Shown here one piece after another: positions 1 to 7,465 of a stretch of DNA of 22,048 nt. The first letter of the stretch is position 1. Each line of letters starts with the position of its first letter. The notes under the pieces are model-generated. The model did no database searches and was not told the DNA's origin. It worked only from the letters and a program-made list of their open reading frames with translations. The position numbers and the translations under genes were made by a program. The stretch is from JBBRYW01 sp038237235 (lineage in GTDB: Bacteria; Actinomycetota; Thermoleophilia; Gaiellales; Gaiellaceae), in the NCBI GenBank assembly GCA_038237235.1, contig JBBRYW010000041.1, forward strand, positions 1 to 22,048, given 5' to 3'.

Positions 1-1
1 C

Positions 2-469
2 CAGGGCGGCGTGCGCGTCGCGGTCGGCGACGTCACAGGCGACGCGACGCCCGAGATCATCACCGGTGCCGACCAGGGCGGCGGCCCGCACGTGCGCATC
101 TTCAGCGCGGGCGGCACGGCGATCAGCGGCTTCTTCCCCTACCCGGCCACCTTCACGGGCGGCGTCTTCGTCGCCGCCGCCGACCTGAACGGAGACGGCA
201 AGGCCGAGATCGTCACCGGCCCGGGCTCGGGCTCGGACCCCCTGGTCAAGACCCTCGACTGGGCCGGCAACCCCAAGAGCTCCTTCCTCGCCTACGGCCA
301 GGGCTTCCAGGGCGGCGTCCGCGTCGCTGCAGGCGATCTGAACGCAGACGGCAAGGCCGAGATCATCACCGGCGCCGGCCCGGGCGGCGGCCCCCACGTG
401 CGCGTCTTCAACGGTGTCGACAACTCCCCGATCACCGGCTTCTTCGCCTACCCGACGACCTTCACGGGC
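2..469 (+). repeat. DNA-level internal repeats of the FG-GAP gene (period about 306 bp)
   Basis: The segment beginning at 2 recurs at 308, the one at 53 (gagatcatcaccgg) recurs at 359, and the one at 152 (ttcacgggcgg) recurs at 461. The period is thus 306-309 bp, or two protein blades. Near-identity at the nucleotide level in places suggests recent duplication or gene conversion among blades. Confidence 0.7.
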
Positions 470-493
470 GGGGTGTTCGTGGCTGCCGGCTAG
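2..493 (+). CDS. FG-GAP/VCBS-repeat beta-propeller protein, C-terminal part
   Basis: The gene is open at the left edge, so only the last 163 residues are seen; the first GTG in frame (11) is probably internal. The protein is built from about 51-residue units of the form GG-V-x-V-A-x-GD-hNxDGxxEIITG, followed by GGGPHVRVF and a hydrophobic stretch ending FFxYPxTFTGGVFVAA. The DLNGDGKAE and DLNADGKAE loops resemble the calcium-binding loops of FG-GAP/integrin-alpha-like propeller blades, which are usually extracellular. The stop comes right after a GGVFVAAG strand, which may be the closing strand of the propeller rather than a truncation. Exact function is unknown: surface adhesion or a structural role is possible. 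A strong hairpin follows 20 bp after the stop, and the next gene starts about 670 bp away, so this is likely a separate transcript from the polysaccharide genes. Confidence 0.85.
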   Translation, partial: QGGVRVAVGDVTGDATPEIITGADQGGGPHVRIFSAGGTAISGFFPYPATFTGGVFVAAADLNGDGKAEIVTGPGSGSDPLVKTLDWAGNPKSSFLAYGQGFQGGVRVAAGDLNADGKAEIITGAGPGGGPHVRVFNGVDNSPITGFFAYPTTFTGGVFVAAG

Positions 494-1160
494 AGCAAAG
501 TCTCGTTAGGTACCCCGGCTCGGACGCTCGATTCGAGCCGGGGGCTGCGTGGTTCGCGGCCGGCTGGCCTCGCCCGAGGGCTTCCGGGGCGCCTCGAGCA
601 AGAAAGTCGCAACGAACGGGTGTGAAATGAGAGCGAGACGCGGTGAGCCGCTGCCGGTCGGCGTCTTGCGTTCGGGCACGCCTGGGAGAGTCGGTCGCCC
701 TACAACCGCGCTCTCGCCAACGCCTGGCTCGTCGACCCCGATGTGCTCGGAGTAGCATCCGCCCCTTCTGATGCGGATCATCGTGACGACTACAGTGTCC
801 GCAATGAGCGGCCGCGTCCGGGCCCACGGCCGATCCACGGACGGTTCGGAGAGCTGGACACATGCTCAGCGCAGCATGCCGACAAGGCGGTGTTCAGGGC
901 GCATGGCGGGGTCTTTGCGCCGCGCCTCCGACCGGGTGATTGACCGCGCGCCGGCCGCCAAACCCGGCCCGCCTCCGCAGGGAACGACCCGCCAAGCCGA
1001 ATCGCCGTAAGCCCGAAGCCTGCGAGGGGCATTGGGTCGAGGGCGCGGTGGTCGACTACGACCTGGCAGTTCTGGTGCCCGAGGTAAGGAATGTGTGAAT
1101 GTCGTTGTCGGTCGGAGGGGTATGGAGTAGCCTTCAGCCCGTTGAGACAGGTAACCGGCG
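494..1160. other. Intergenic region without a convincing gene
   Basis: Apart from the hairpin at 513-543, I see no supportable gene on either strand. Open frames exist but their translations are arginine/serine-rich and look like shadows. One stretch (about 967-1098, plus strand) reads as plausible protein near its end (GHWVEGAVVDYDLAVLVP, stop at 1096-1098) but has no clear start or recognised family; it could be a gene remnant. A short inverted repeat catgct/agcatg lies at 861-866 and 873-878. Promoters for the gene at 1161 must lie here, but I could not identify convincing -35/-10 boxes. Confidence 0.5.
513..543 (+). terminator. Hairpin after the FG-GAP gene, probable terminator
   Basis: A perfect 10-bp inverted repeat, ccccggctcg at 513-522 and cgagccgggg at 534-543, encloses an 11-nt loop. 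It sits 20 bp after the stop codon. There is no T-run after it, so it is a GC-rich hairpin of the kind common after actinobacterial genes rather than a canonical intrinsic terminator. Confidence 0.5.
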
Positions 1161-2627
1161 ATGACAGGTAGGCAACCCACGTCCATCTCAAGCGAACGCC
1201 CCAGCTCTTCGCAGATCGCTGAGAAATTGCTTGCAATAAACTCTCCGAGGCCCTCTCAGCGGAGCGAGTTTTTCGCTTTGGCCTTCCGGCAGGGAGACTG
1301 GCGTCATCCGCTTCTTCGCCGCGCCCTCGCCGTCGCGGATGGGCTTGCCGGACTTGTCGCGATCGTCTGGCTCGGCAGCTTTGGCGGGCAGACGGACGCC
1401 GCGCTCTGGATGGCCATTTGTCTCCCAGCATGGCTCGTGCTGGCGAAGTTGCACGGCCTCTATGACCGAGATCAGCGTTCTCTCCGTCATCTGACGGTTG
1501 ACGAGCTTCCGAACATCTTCATGTGGAGCTTGACGGCGACGGCAGCCGTCTCTGGGCTGCTCCTCCTCACGCCTGTCGGCTCGCTGGAGATGAAGGCGGC
1601 GCTCGGGGTCTGGCTGATCTCAGCTGGTGCGGCCTTTTTGCTCCGAGCGGCGACGCGTTTAGCCTGGCGCAAGCTCACTCCCCCGGACAGGACGCTCATC
1701 ATTGGCACCGGGCCGCTCGCGGACGCGACACGGCGCAAGCTTGAACTCTTTTCGGACATCCACGTCGATGTCGTCGGCGAGTCGAGCGACTTTACCCGGG
1801 CGGATCTCGAGCGTTCGAGCGAGTGGCTCGACTCCCTCGATCGGGTCATCCTCGCTACTCAGTCGATCGACGAGCAGCTGATCGCGGAGCTCGTCTCGCT
1901 GTGCCGTCGGGAGCGCCTGAAGCTCAGTGTCGTTCCCCCGGCTCGCGGCATGTTCGGCACCGCGGTACAGCTCAATCATGTTGCCGATTTGCCCGTAGTT
2001 GAATACAACACGTGGGACGTTCCACGATCGACGCTCTTCCTGAAGCGCTGCATCGACCTCGTTGCCGCCCTCGTCACGCTGGCTCTCTTGCTTCCGCTCC
2101 TCATCTTCCTCGCACTCGCCACTCGGCTCGACAGCCGGGGGCCGATTTTCTTCAGGCAACGACGGGCCGGCAAGGATGGCCGGCCATTCCTGATGTACAA
2201 GTTTCGAACGATGGTCCCCGACGCCGAAAAGCGTCTCGCCGAGCTGGTCTCCCTCGATTCTCTCCGCGACCCCATGTTCAAATTCGCCCGCGACCCGCGT
2301 GTTACTCGGATCGGGCGCCTTCTGCGGCGCTGGAGCCTCGACGAGCTTCCTCAGCTGCTCAACGTGGTCAAGGGAGACATGAGCCTGGTTGGGCCTCGGC
2401 CGGAACAGGTGGAGCTCGTGGAGCGATACCGGCCAGAACATCGCTTCCGGCTAGACGTTAAGCCTGGCGTCACCGGACCGATGCAGGTGTTCGGCAGAGG
2501 CCGTCTCACCTTCGAGGAGCGGCTAGCCGTCGAGCGTGAATATGTCGAGAACGTTTCGCTGGGACGCGATCTGCGCATTCTCGCTATGACGGCCTCCGCG
2601 GTCTTCAGCGGAAAGGGCGCGTTCTAG
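1161..2627 (+). CDS. Polyprenyl-phosphate sugar-1-phosphate transferase (initiating glycosyltransferase, WbaP/CpsE-like)
   Basis: This 488-residue inner-membrane enzyme probably transfers a sugar-1-phosphate from a nucleotide sugar to undecaprenyl phosphate, the first step of building a lipid-linked repeat unit. The architecture is the usual one: four hydrophobic segments at about 55-75, 83-98, 118-138 and 145-165, a central Rossmann-like region with LIIGTGPLA near 179-187, another membrane segment at about 298-320, and the bacterial sugar-transferase domain from 294 to the end. Signature motifs are visible: YKFRTM (346-351), DELPQLLNV (394-402), DMSLVGPRP (406-414) and KPGVTG (434-439). The ATG at 1161 gives a normal length, though the serine-rich first 35 residues are poorly supported and no strong ribosome site precedes it. 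It opens the first polysaccharide block. The sugar specificity (galactose, glucose or other) cannot be read from the sequence. Confidence 0.92.
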   Translation: MTGRQPTSISSERPSSSQIAEKLLAINSPRPSQRSEFFALAFRQGDWRHPLLRRALAVADGLAGLVAIVWLGSFGGQTDAALWMAICLPAWLVLAKLHGLYDRDQRSLRHLTVDELPNIFMWSLTATAAVSGLLLLTPVGSLEMKAALGVWLISAGAAFLLRAATRLAWRKLTPPDRTLIIGTGPLADATRRKLELFSDIHVDVVGESSDFTRADLERSSEWLDSLDRVILATQSIDEQLIAELVSLCRRERLKLSVVPPARGMFGTAVQLNHVADLPVVEYNTWDVPRSTLFLKRCIDLVAALVTLALLLPLLIFLALATRLDSRGPIFFRQRRAGKDGRPFLMYKFRTMVPDAEKRLAELVSLDSLRDPMFKFARDPRVTRIGRLLRRWSLDELPQLLNVVKGDMSLVGPRPEQVELVERYRPEHRFRLDVKPGVTGPMQVFGRGRLTFEERLAVEREYVENVSLGRDLRILAMTASAVFSGKGAF

Positions 2628-2735
2628 CCGCCGGGGTAGAGTCGCCACCCGGTCTCTTCGAAAGTAGCGCCTCGGCCTGTGTCGTGCAAGGTCCAACGGC
2701 GGGGCATTTCTAATGGTGTCGATAGGATCCGTCAA

Positions 2736-3593
2736 ATGGAGCCGTTCCGTCGCTCGGAGCGAGATAACGAGAACGTCTCTTGTTGGGCGTGCGGAGCGCG
2801 TGGGCGGCTTCTCGCTCCTTCGGTGCACGAAAGTTTACTCGCCTGTACATCATGTGGCTTTGCTTTTCAGGCTCAGCGTGATAAGACGTCGCTTCGGGAG
2901 CTATATCATGACGCTTACTTCGCGCGATATCATGAAGGAAGGGCGTACGCGGACGCGAGAGAGAGTCGCAAAGTTGAAGCGCAGGTGCGACTATCGCTGG
3001 TACGGCAGTATCGGACGCGCGGCCGGCTGCTTGAGGTAGGGTCCGCCTCCGGCCACTTCCTGGACGCCGCGCGACGGGCAGGCTTTGAGGTTCTCGGCGT
3101 CGAGCCGGGAGAGACGATGGCGCGAGCCGCTCGCATGCGTTTTGGCGTGGAAGTCGTCGACGGCGTTCTTGATGAAGTGGAGCTGGGCTCTGAGACGTTC
3201 GACGTTGCGTGTGCGTGGCACGTGCTCGAGCATCTGATCACGCCAGTCGAACCCCTCCAGCGTATACGCGAGTCGCTGAGGACTGGAGGATATCTCCTGG
3301 TTGAGGTCCCTAACTTTGGAAGCCAGCGGGCTTTACGGGAGGGAGCTGCGTGGCGGTTATTGGATCTGAGACATCACGTCGGGCATTACTCGCCGGCGTC
3401 ACTGTCAGCACTCCTCACAAGAGCCGGGTTTGCTTGGTCGACGTGTTACACGGCGCCATGGGCCGAATATGTGAGAGCTCCGCGATCGTTACTGAGCCAC
3501 GCAAAGCAGGCTGTCGTGCTGCGTGGCTGGCCTGCCAGTGCTCATCCTTGGAAGCACGAGCTCCTGCGTGGCGTAGCGCGCACGTTGGGATAG
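2736..3593 (+). CDS. Class I SAM-dependent methyltransferase with N-terminal zinc-ribbon-like motif
   Basis: The 285-residue product starts with two Cys-x2-Cys pairs (C16/C19 and C37/C40), suggesting a small zinc-binding knuckle. A class I methyltransferase core follows, with SAM motif I LLEVGSASGHF (98-108), an acidic VEP (122-124) at the end of strand 2, a FDVACAWHVLEHL stretch (155-167) and GGYLLVEVPNFGS (184-196). This arrangement is common in methyltransferases of surface-sugar clusters and resembles the zinc-binding sugar C-methyltransferases, but the substrate is not determinable here. I chose ATG 2736 because AGGA lies 8 nt upstream; a GTG at 2679 in the same frame would add 19 residues of weak character. 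Codon use is clearly less GC-rich than in genes after 8483. It lies between the initiating transferase and the flippase, on the same strand. Confidence 0.85.
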   Translation: MEPFRRSERDNENVSCWACGARGRLLAPSVHESLLACTSCGFAFQAQRDKTSLRELYHDAYFARYHEGRAYADARESRKVEAQVRLSLVRQYRTRGRLLEVGSASGHFLDAARRAGFEVLGVEPGETMARAARMRFGVEVVDGVLDEVELGSETFDVACAWHVLEHLITPVEPLQRIRESLRTGGYLLVEVPNFGSQRALREGAAWRLLDLRHHVGHYSPASLSALLTRAGFAWSTCYTAPWAEYVRAPRSLLSHAKQAVVLRGWPASAHPWKHELLRGVARTLG

Positions 3594-3601
3594 CATCGGC
3601 C

Positions 3602-3608
3602 AGGGAGG
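3602..3608 (+). promoter_or_regulatory. Strong Shine-Dalgarno sequence that may drive a CTG start at 3616
   Basis: AGGGAGG at 3602-3608 is the best ribosome-binding match in this part of the window. Seven nt downstream, in frame with the flippase, is CTG (3616), not ATG/GTG/TTG. It lies 8 bp after the stop of the methyltransferase gene, an ordinary position for an operon-internal ribosome site. Confidence 0.5.
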
Positions 3609-3714
3609 CAAGACGCTGCGGCGGTTCCGTGCACGACGCAATCCATCGGGATCGAGCCCGTCGAGCCAGGCAGATCGTTCGATAACCCGCTTCGCCGCTG
3701 TCTTCGGTAGCGCG

Positions 3715-5055
3715 ATGGTGGCCGGTCAGCTTGGGCAGCTCTTGTGGTTGACAGCTGGGAGTCGCACTATGACGGAAGGGCAGTTCGGCTCGGTTCTAGC
3801 CGCGCAAGCTCTTTACGGATTGCTTCAGTTCCTGGTGGACAACGGCCCCGGCTTCTACGGCGCGCGTCTGGCGGGTGGGGGAGCACTGGACGAGCCGGCA
3901 CGAGGATCGATCGTCCGCATGCGGCTCCAACTGGCGGTCCCGGCAATTGCGGCGAGCCTCCTTGTGGGTGCAGTTGGCGGCTCGATCTCGTTCGTTGCAA
4001 CTGCTCCGTTCGCGGCGGCCTTGGTTTTGTGGGCCCTATTCAGCTACTGGGAACCGTACGGACGCGGCCGAACTGGGCCCTTCTCCACCTATCTCGTCCT
4101 GCGCTCGTGCATTCCCGCCGGCCTCGCCGCGCTGTTTCTCGCGAGTGGCTCACGCTTCCCAATTTTCCTCGCCGGGGTGGCTGAATGCTCCGCGATCGCC
4201 TTCGTCGTCGTGGGGTTCCGCCTTCAAGCGGCAAAGGATCTTCGCCTCGCGGTCAGAGCGCAACGCGGGCCGTGGCGAAGTGCGATAGCGATCGGCCTCC
4301 CCACGGTCGTCAGTCAAGTTGGCCTTGCTTCCGGAACGGTCTTCCTCAACATGGCCGGGTCTCGGCTGTCTGCCGCCGCCATGGCGGTCGGCATGCGGTT
4401 GCTCACCGGCACCTACGGTCTGGCCGGGGTATTCGCCACGTCACTCTTCCCAAGCCTTGTGCGCGAAGGACGGATGCCTGCTCAAGCCCACGAGCGTCGC
4501 AACGTCGTGTTGAGTCTCGCGATGTTGTTCGTCTTGACTTGGACCGTCAGCGCCGTTCTCTTTTCGCGCGCCTCGCTGATCGTTCATGTTTTTCTCAACC
4601 GGACCGACGCCGAAGCCGAGGCGGCGGCGATCTTGAGCGTCTCGACTGCTGCTGCGTTCGGCTATCTGCTGGTCCTTTCGGTAATTCTCATCGCGCGTCA
4701 TCACGAGCAGGATGCGGTCATCCCGTACCTGTCCGGAACTGCGCTCACACTCGTGTCGAGCATCGCGGTGGTTGCTACTCAGCTGGACAACGACGCTCGG
4801 TTCATGGCCGGCGCACTGGCTGCCGGAAGCTTGCTGAGCGCCTTCCTCCTCTCGCGCAAGACTGCAGCCCTTGCTCGCGATATTCGATGGCCGCTCCTCT
4901 GGGGCCTCCTCAATGCCTACCTCTCGATCGCCGCTGGCCTGACGGCGGTCCTTTTCCCTCAGACCCGCACCGCACTAAGCCTCGGTGCGCTTGCGGCCGT
5001 CGTCGCCGTCACGGCAGCAACGCTGTCCCACCGGCGAGGTTTCGAACGCGATTGA
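3715..5055 (+). CDS. Wzx-like polysaccharide flippase (MOP superfamily)
   Basis: At least 446 residues, nearly all arranged as alternating hydrophobic segments separated by short arginine-rich loops, as expected for a 12-14-helix lipid-linked oligosaccharide exporter of the polysaccharide-synthesis family. It would flip the completed repeat unit to the outer face of the membrane. ATG 3715 is the first conventional start. However, the same frame is open back to 3577 and reads as protein immediately upstream (TRFAAVFGSAMVAGQLGQLL continuous across the ATG). A strong AGGGAGG lies before CTG 3616, so the true protein is probably about 33 residues longer with a CTG start; no ATG, GTG or TTG occurs in that stretch. 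It is the last plus-strand gene before the convergent lipoprotein/wzy pair. The family assignment rests on hydrophobicity and general sequence pattern. Confidence 0.82.
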   Translation: MVAGQLGQLLWLTAGSRTMTEGQFGSVLAAQALYGLLQFLVDNGPGFYGARLAGGGALDEPARGSIVRMRLQLAVPAIAASLLVGAVGGSISFVATAPFAAALVLWALFSYWEPYGRGRTGPFSTYLVLRSCIPAGLAALFLASGSRFPIFLAGVAECSAIAFVVVGFRLQAAKDLRLAVRAQRGPWRSAIAIGLPTVVSQVGLASGTVFLNMAGSRLSAAAMAVGMRLLTGTYGLAGVFATSLFPSLVREGRMPAQAHERRNVVLSLAMLFVLTWTVSAVLFSRASLIVHVFLNRTDAEAEAAAILSVSTAAAFGYLLVLSVILIARHHEQDAVIPYLSGTALTLVSSIAVVATQLDNDARFMAGALAAGSLLSAFLLSRKTAALARDIRWPLLWGLLNAYLSIAAGLTAVLFPQTRTALSLGALAAVVAVTAATLSHRRGFERD

Positions 5056-5095
5056 TGGCGGGACGGCTTTCGCGGAGTCACTTCTGGAAGCGGCC

Positions 5096-5638
5096 CTATT
5101 TTGCCTTCTGCGCCTGCCTCTGAACCTTGGCGGTCTCATCGGCCCTTTGCTCGATGTACAGGTCATCCGCCAAGCCCCAGGAGCCGTTTTCCCGGACGAA
5201 GCTGAAAGCTTGAGGAAAGCTAATCGTGTACGTCCGGCTCGCGCCCACGGGCTGGCGTGTGTTGATTCGCGTGTACACGGTGGCACGGTTGCCGTTGATG
5301 TCGCTGCTCAAGACTTCTGGCTTGGCTGAGATAAACCCGCCGCGGGCAAGCTGGAGATCCAAGCGCGCGCGGCCGCTTCTCGTCCGCTGCCGCCGAAGTG
5401 ACGGGGAAAGCAGCTCGAGGTAACCGGGAAAATCCTCGTACTGAACCGCACGCCACCACTGAAGCAGGCTACGCTGAGGCGAATTCGCGGCCGCCGCGCG
5501 GATGTCGCCGTCGGTGACCAAGTTCTCGTTCACCGGGATTCTCTGCGGTGTAACCGCTCCTCCTCCGCCGCATCCGGCAAGGAGGCTCATCGCTGGCATC
5601 AAACCGAACAACACCGTAGTTGCAAGACGACGTCGCAC
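5096..5638 (-). CDS. Small lipoprotein, possibly NTF2-like fold
   Basis: A 180-residue protein with a lipoprotein signal: basic start MRRR, hydrophobic core, and lipobox LLAGC with the lipidated cysteine at residue 23, followed by a glycine-rich linker. The mature part (about 50-165) has a run such as LLQWWRAVQYEDFPGYLELL, then alternating strands, and ends in a charged Gln/Lys-rich tail. The pattern resembles NTF2-like or Mce-associated-type small domains, but I do not recognise a specific family. The GTG start (5638-5636) overlaps the stop codon of the wzy-like gene by one base (TAGTG), implying translational coupling and a job linked to polymerisation or export at the outer face of the membrane. 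No ribosome-binding site independent of the upstream gene is obvious. Confidence 0.8.
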   Translation of the reverse strand: MRRRLATTVLFGLMPAMSLLAGCGGGGAVTPQRIPVNENLVTDGDIRAAAANSPQRSLLQWWRAVQYEDFPGYLELLSPSLRRQRTRSGRARLDLQLARGGFISAKPEVLSSDINGNRATVYTRINTRQPVGASRTYTISFPQAFSFVRENGSWGLADDLYIEQRADETAKVQRQAQKAK

Positions 5639-7179
5639 TAACGGGTCATCTTAGGGGAACCGCCGGCAGGCCGTCCGAGCCGCGACCCCGCCTTCTGGGG
5701 CGTCCCTGCCGCCGCACCGCGCAAATGCTCGACGCCAAGACCGTCCGCTCGCGTGAGCATCCGGCGCGCCCGGCGCGTCAGCGAAGTCGGCCCTCGGAGG
5801 CTCTCGCTCTGGGCAAAGTATGCGAGCGCAACGCCGGCCAGGGCGATAACCGTATTGGCGGTCATGGTTCCCAAGGCGCGGGTAATGAGTGCAAACGTGC
5901 TCGGAAACACAACCGCATAAAGAAGCAACGCGAGTCTCCCTCCGACAAAGAAAAGGTACATCGACGCGCCAAGCAGTGCTCCGAGAAGCAATCCCCCAAT
6001 CGCGACACCGATCAGTCCGAAGTTCCAGAAGAATTCGCCCTGCATGGCTATCGGCGTGCCGACCGAAGTACCGGGATAGAGATAGCTCGCCACCTGGACA
6101 TCGACCGGTTGGGGCTTGCCGGGCCACAAGTCTCGTGGGGCAAGAGCTGCCGGTATTTCGGCTAGACTCTTTCCGCCGAGCCATCCGATCGAATGCGGAA
6201 TCAACCCCTGCATCGCAAGCAGATCGTCGAACACGCTGAGGTCGGCGGCTTGTAGCGCCGCGGGGGGCGTATGAATGGCACGCTGAGTCGCTGTCCAGGC
6301 GTCGGTTCCGTTTGCGTTTGTCCGAACGACAGCGGAGAACTCCAAGGCGATAGCCAGAACAACGGCGAGACTCGCCGTGATCGCCACCGCACGCCGCGTT
6401 GGCGCTCGAAAGCGAAGGTAGATGAGAAGTGCTCCCAGCAATCCGAGCACAGCGAGGCCGCGTGAAGCCAGAGCAAGCGGTGACAGCAGCGCTAGCGGCG
6501 CGCTGATCAACAGGACACGCCGAGCCGTTCTGCCACCTCCCTGCAGGGTACCGGCGAGAGCGTACAGGGCGGTGCCTTGCAAGATCCAAATCCCAAACTG
6601 CCCGTAGAACGCAGAGCCTTTGCTCAGATGGAGTGACCCCGGGGAGTTGATGAAGGCGCTCGGGCCGCCCTGTCGTACGAACAGGGCGCTGGCGAGGAAA
6701 AGCCCAAGGCCGATCGCGAACGCCGACGACATTGTGGAGACCGGGAAAATCAAGCTCGGCAACCGTGCCGGCTTTCGACTTCGAGCCAGCGTTAAGCCAA
6801 ACAAGTATCCGAGCGACCACGTAGCACAGCCGAGCGCAACTATGGCGGTCGTTCGAGTCAAGTCGCTAAGGGAAAAGCCGAGGTAGAGCACGGGCCAGAT
6901 CGTGTCGCGCGGGCTAACGTAGAGCTCGGCCGGGCGAAGTACGAATGTCGTCAGCCACACTAGCGCCGCCACCGCAAGTGGTGACACGACCACCCAGCGC
7001 CACGAGCCGAGGAGGCGAGCCGACTCCAGCGCGGTCACGACTATCACACCAGTGATGAGAGCCAGCATCGTGGAGAACGTCGCAGGCGAGTTTTGCGGCA
7101 GCACGCCATCCGCAGCGAGCCAAGCCACGCCGGCACACACCGTGATTGTGAGGATGGTGGCGAACCGAACCCCCCCCAC
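5638..7179 (-). CDS. Wzy-like oligosaccharide repeat-unit polymerase (multi-pass membrane protein)
   Basis: A 513-residue protein (from GTG 7179) with about a dozen hydrophobic segments. It has features typical of O-antigen/oligosaccharide repeat-unit polymerases: a SRGLAVLGLLGALLIYLRF membrane stretch, a large soluble loop with WPGKPQP and YPGTSVGTPI, then GEFFWNFGLIGVAIGG near the C-terminus. It would join flipped repeat units into a chain at the outer membrane face. The start is uncertain: the frame is open back to GTG 7458 (606 residues), with another GTG at 7383. I prefer 7179 because the first membrane helix starts right after it and because the longer form would leave only 7 bp for two divergent promoters. 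The proline/glutamine-rich sequence just upstream may nevertheless be translated. An 8-bp G tract (coding strand) begins with the last base of the GTG codon. The stop overlaps the start of the lipoprotein gene. Confidence 0.82.
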   Translation of the reverse strand: MGGVRFATILTITVCAGVAWLAADGVLPQNSPATFSTMLALITGVIVVTALESARLLGSWRWVVVSPLAVAALVWLTTFVLRPAELYVSPRDTIWPVLYLGFSLSDLTRTTAIVALGCATWSLGYLFGLTLARSRKPARLPSLIFPVSTMSSAFAIGLGLFLASALFVRQGGPSAFINSPGSLHLSKGSAFYGQFGIWILQGTALYALAGTLQGGGRTARRVLLISAPLALLSPLALASRGLAVLGLLGALLIYLRFRAPTRRAVAITASLAVVLAIALEFSAVVRTNANGTDAWTATQRAIHTPPAALQAADLSVFDDLLAMQGLIPHSIGWLGGKSLAEIPAALAPRDLWPGKPQPVDVQVASYLYPGTSVGTPIAMQGEFFWNFGLIGVAIGGLLLGALLGASMYLFFVGGRLALLLYAVVFPSTFALITRALGTMTANTVIALAGVALAYFAQSESLRGPTSLTRRARRMLTRADGLGVEHLRGAAAGTPQKAGSRLGRPAGGSPKMTR

Positions 7180-7465
7180 CTTTGGGATCAGCCCTACGAG
7201 TGGCAAGAGCGGGCTCGACTGCGGGTGGGTACGATCACTTGCTTGCGGAGGGGGTTGGGGGGGTGTGGTCGGCGAAGCAGAAGCCAGAGTGTAGCCGCGG
7301 GCGTGACTTTGCCGGACGCCATCTAATGGTGCTACGGTTCGTCTGTCGGTGCTTGGCCTGAACCCCTGATTCCCAGTGTGCACTCCGCGTCGGGATAGCC
7401 CATCGAGAACCAGCGTTGTTCTGACACTTGCGGCATTGCGACAGTGCCCGGTCCTCACGAGCTAA
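7180..7465. other. Divergent intergenic region between wzy-like and GT2 genes
   Basis: This stretch must hold the promoters of both divergent genes if wzy starts at 7179. It contains a 7-base G run at 7257-7263, and an 8-base C run (7170-7177) lies just inside the wzy start. On the minus strand the wzy frame stays open throughout, and a second frame has an ATG at 7322-7320 that reads into the C7 tract (minus strand). No convincing sigma-70-type boxes were found by eye. Confidence 0.4.

Noticed and set aside
491..493. Possible premature truncation of the FG-GAP protein
   Set aside because: The stop falls after a GGVFVAAG strand, which can serve as the closing strand of a propeller, so truncation is not needed to explain it.
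790..1431. 213-codon minus-strand frame in the intergenic region and the 5' part of the sugar transferase
   Set aside because: It runs antisense into a clear gene, has no motif and mixed basic composition. A remnant cannot be excluded but I cannot support one.
4185..5123. 312-codon plus-strand frame overlapping the first flippase
   Set aside because: Very arginine- and cysteine-rich without motifs; the other frame is a coherent membrane protein.
5651..6820. 389-codon minus-strand open frame overlapping the wzy-like gene in another frame
   Set aside because: It lacks hydrophobic segments and motifs, whereas the overlapping frame gives a coherent multi-pass membrane protein.
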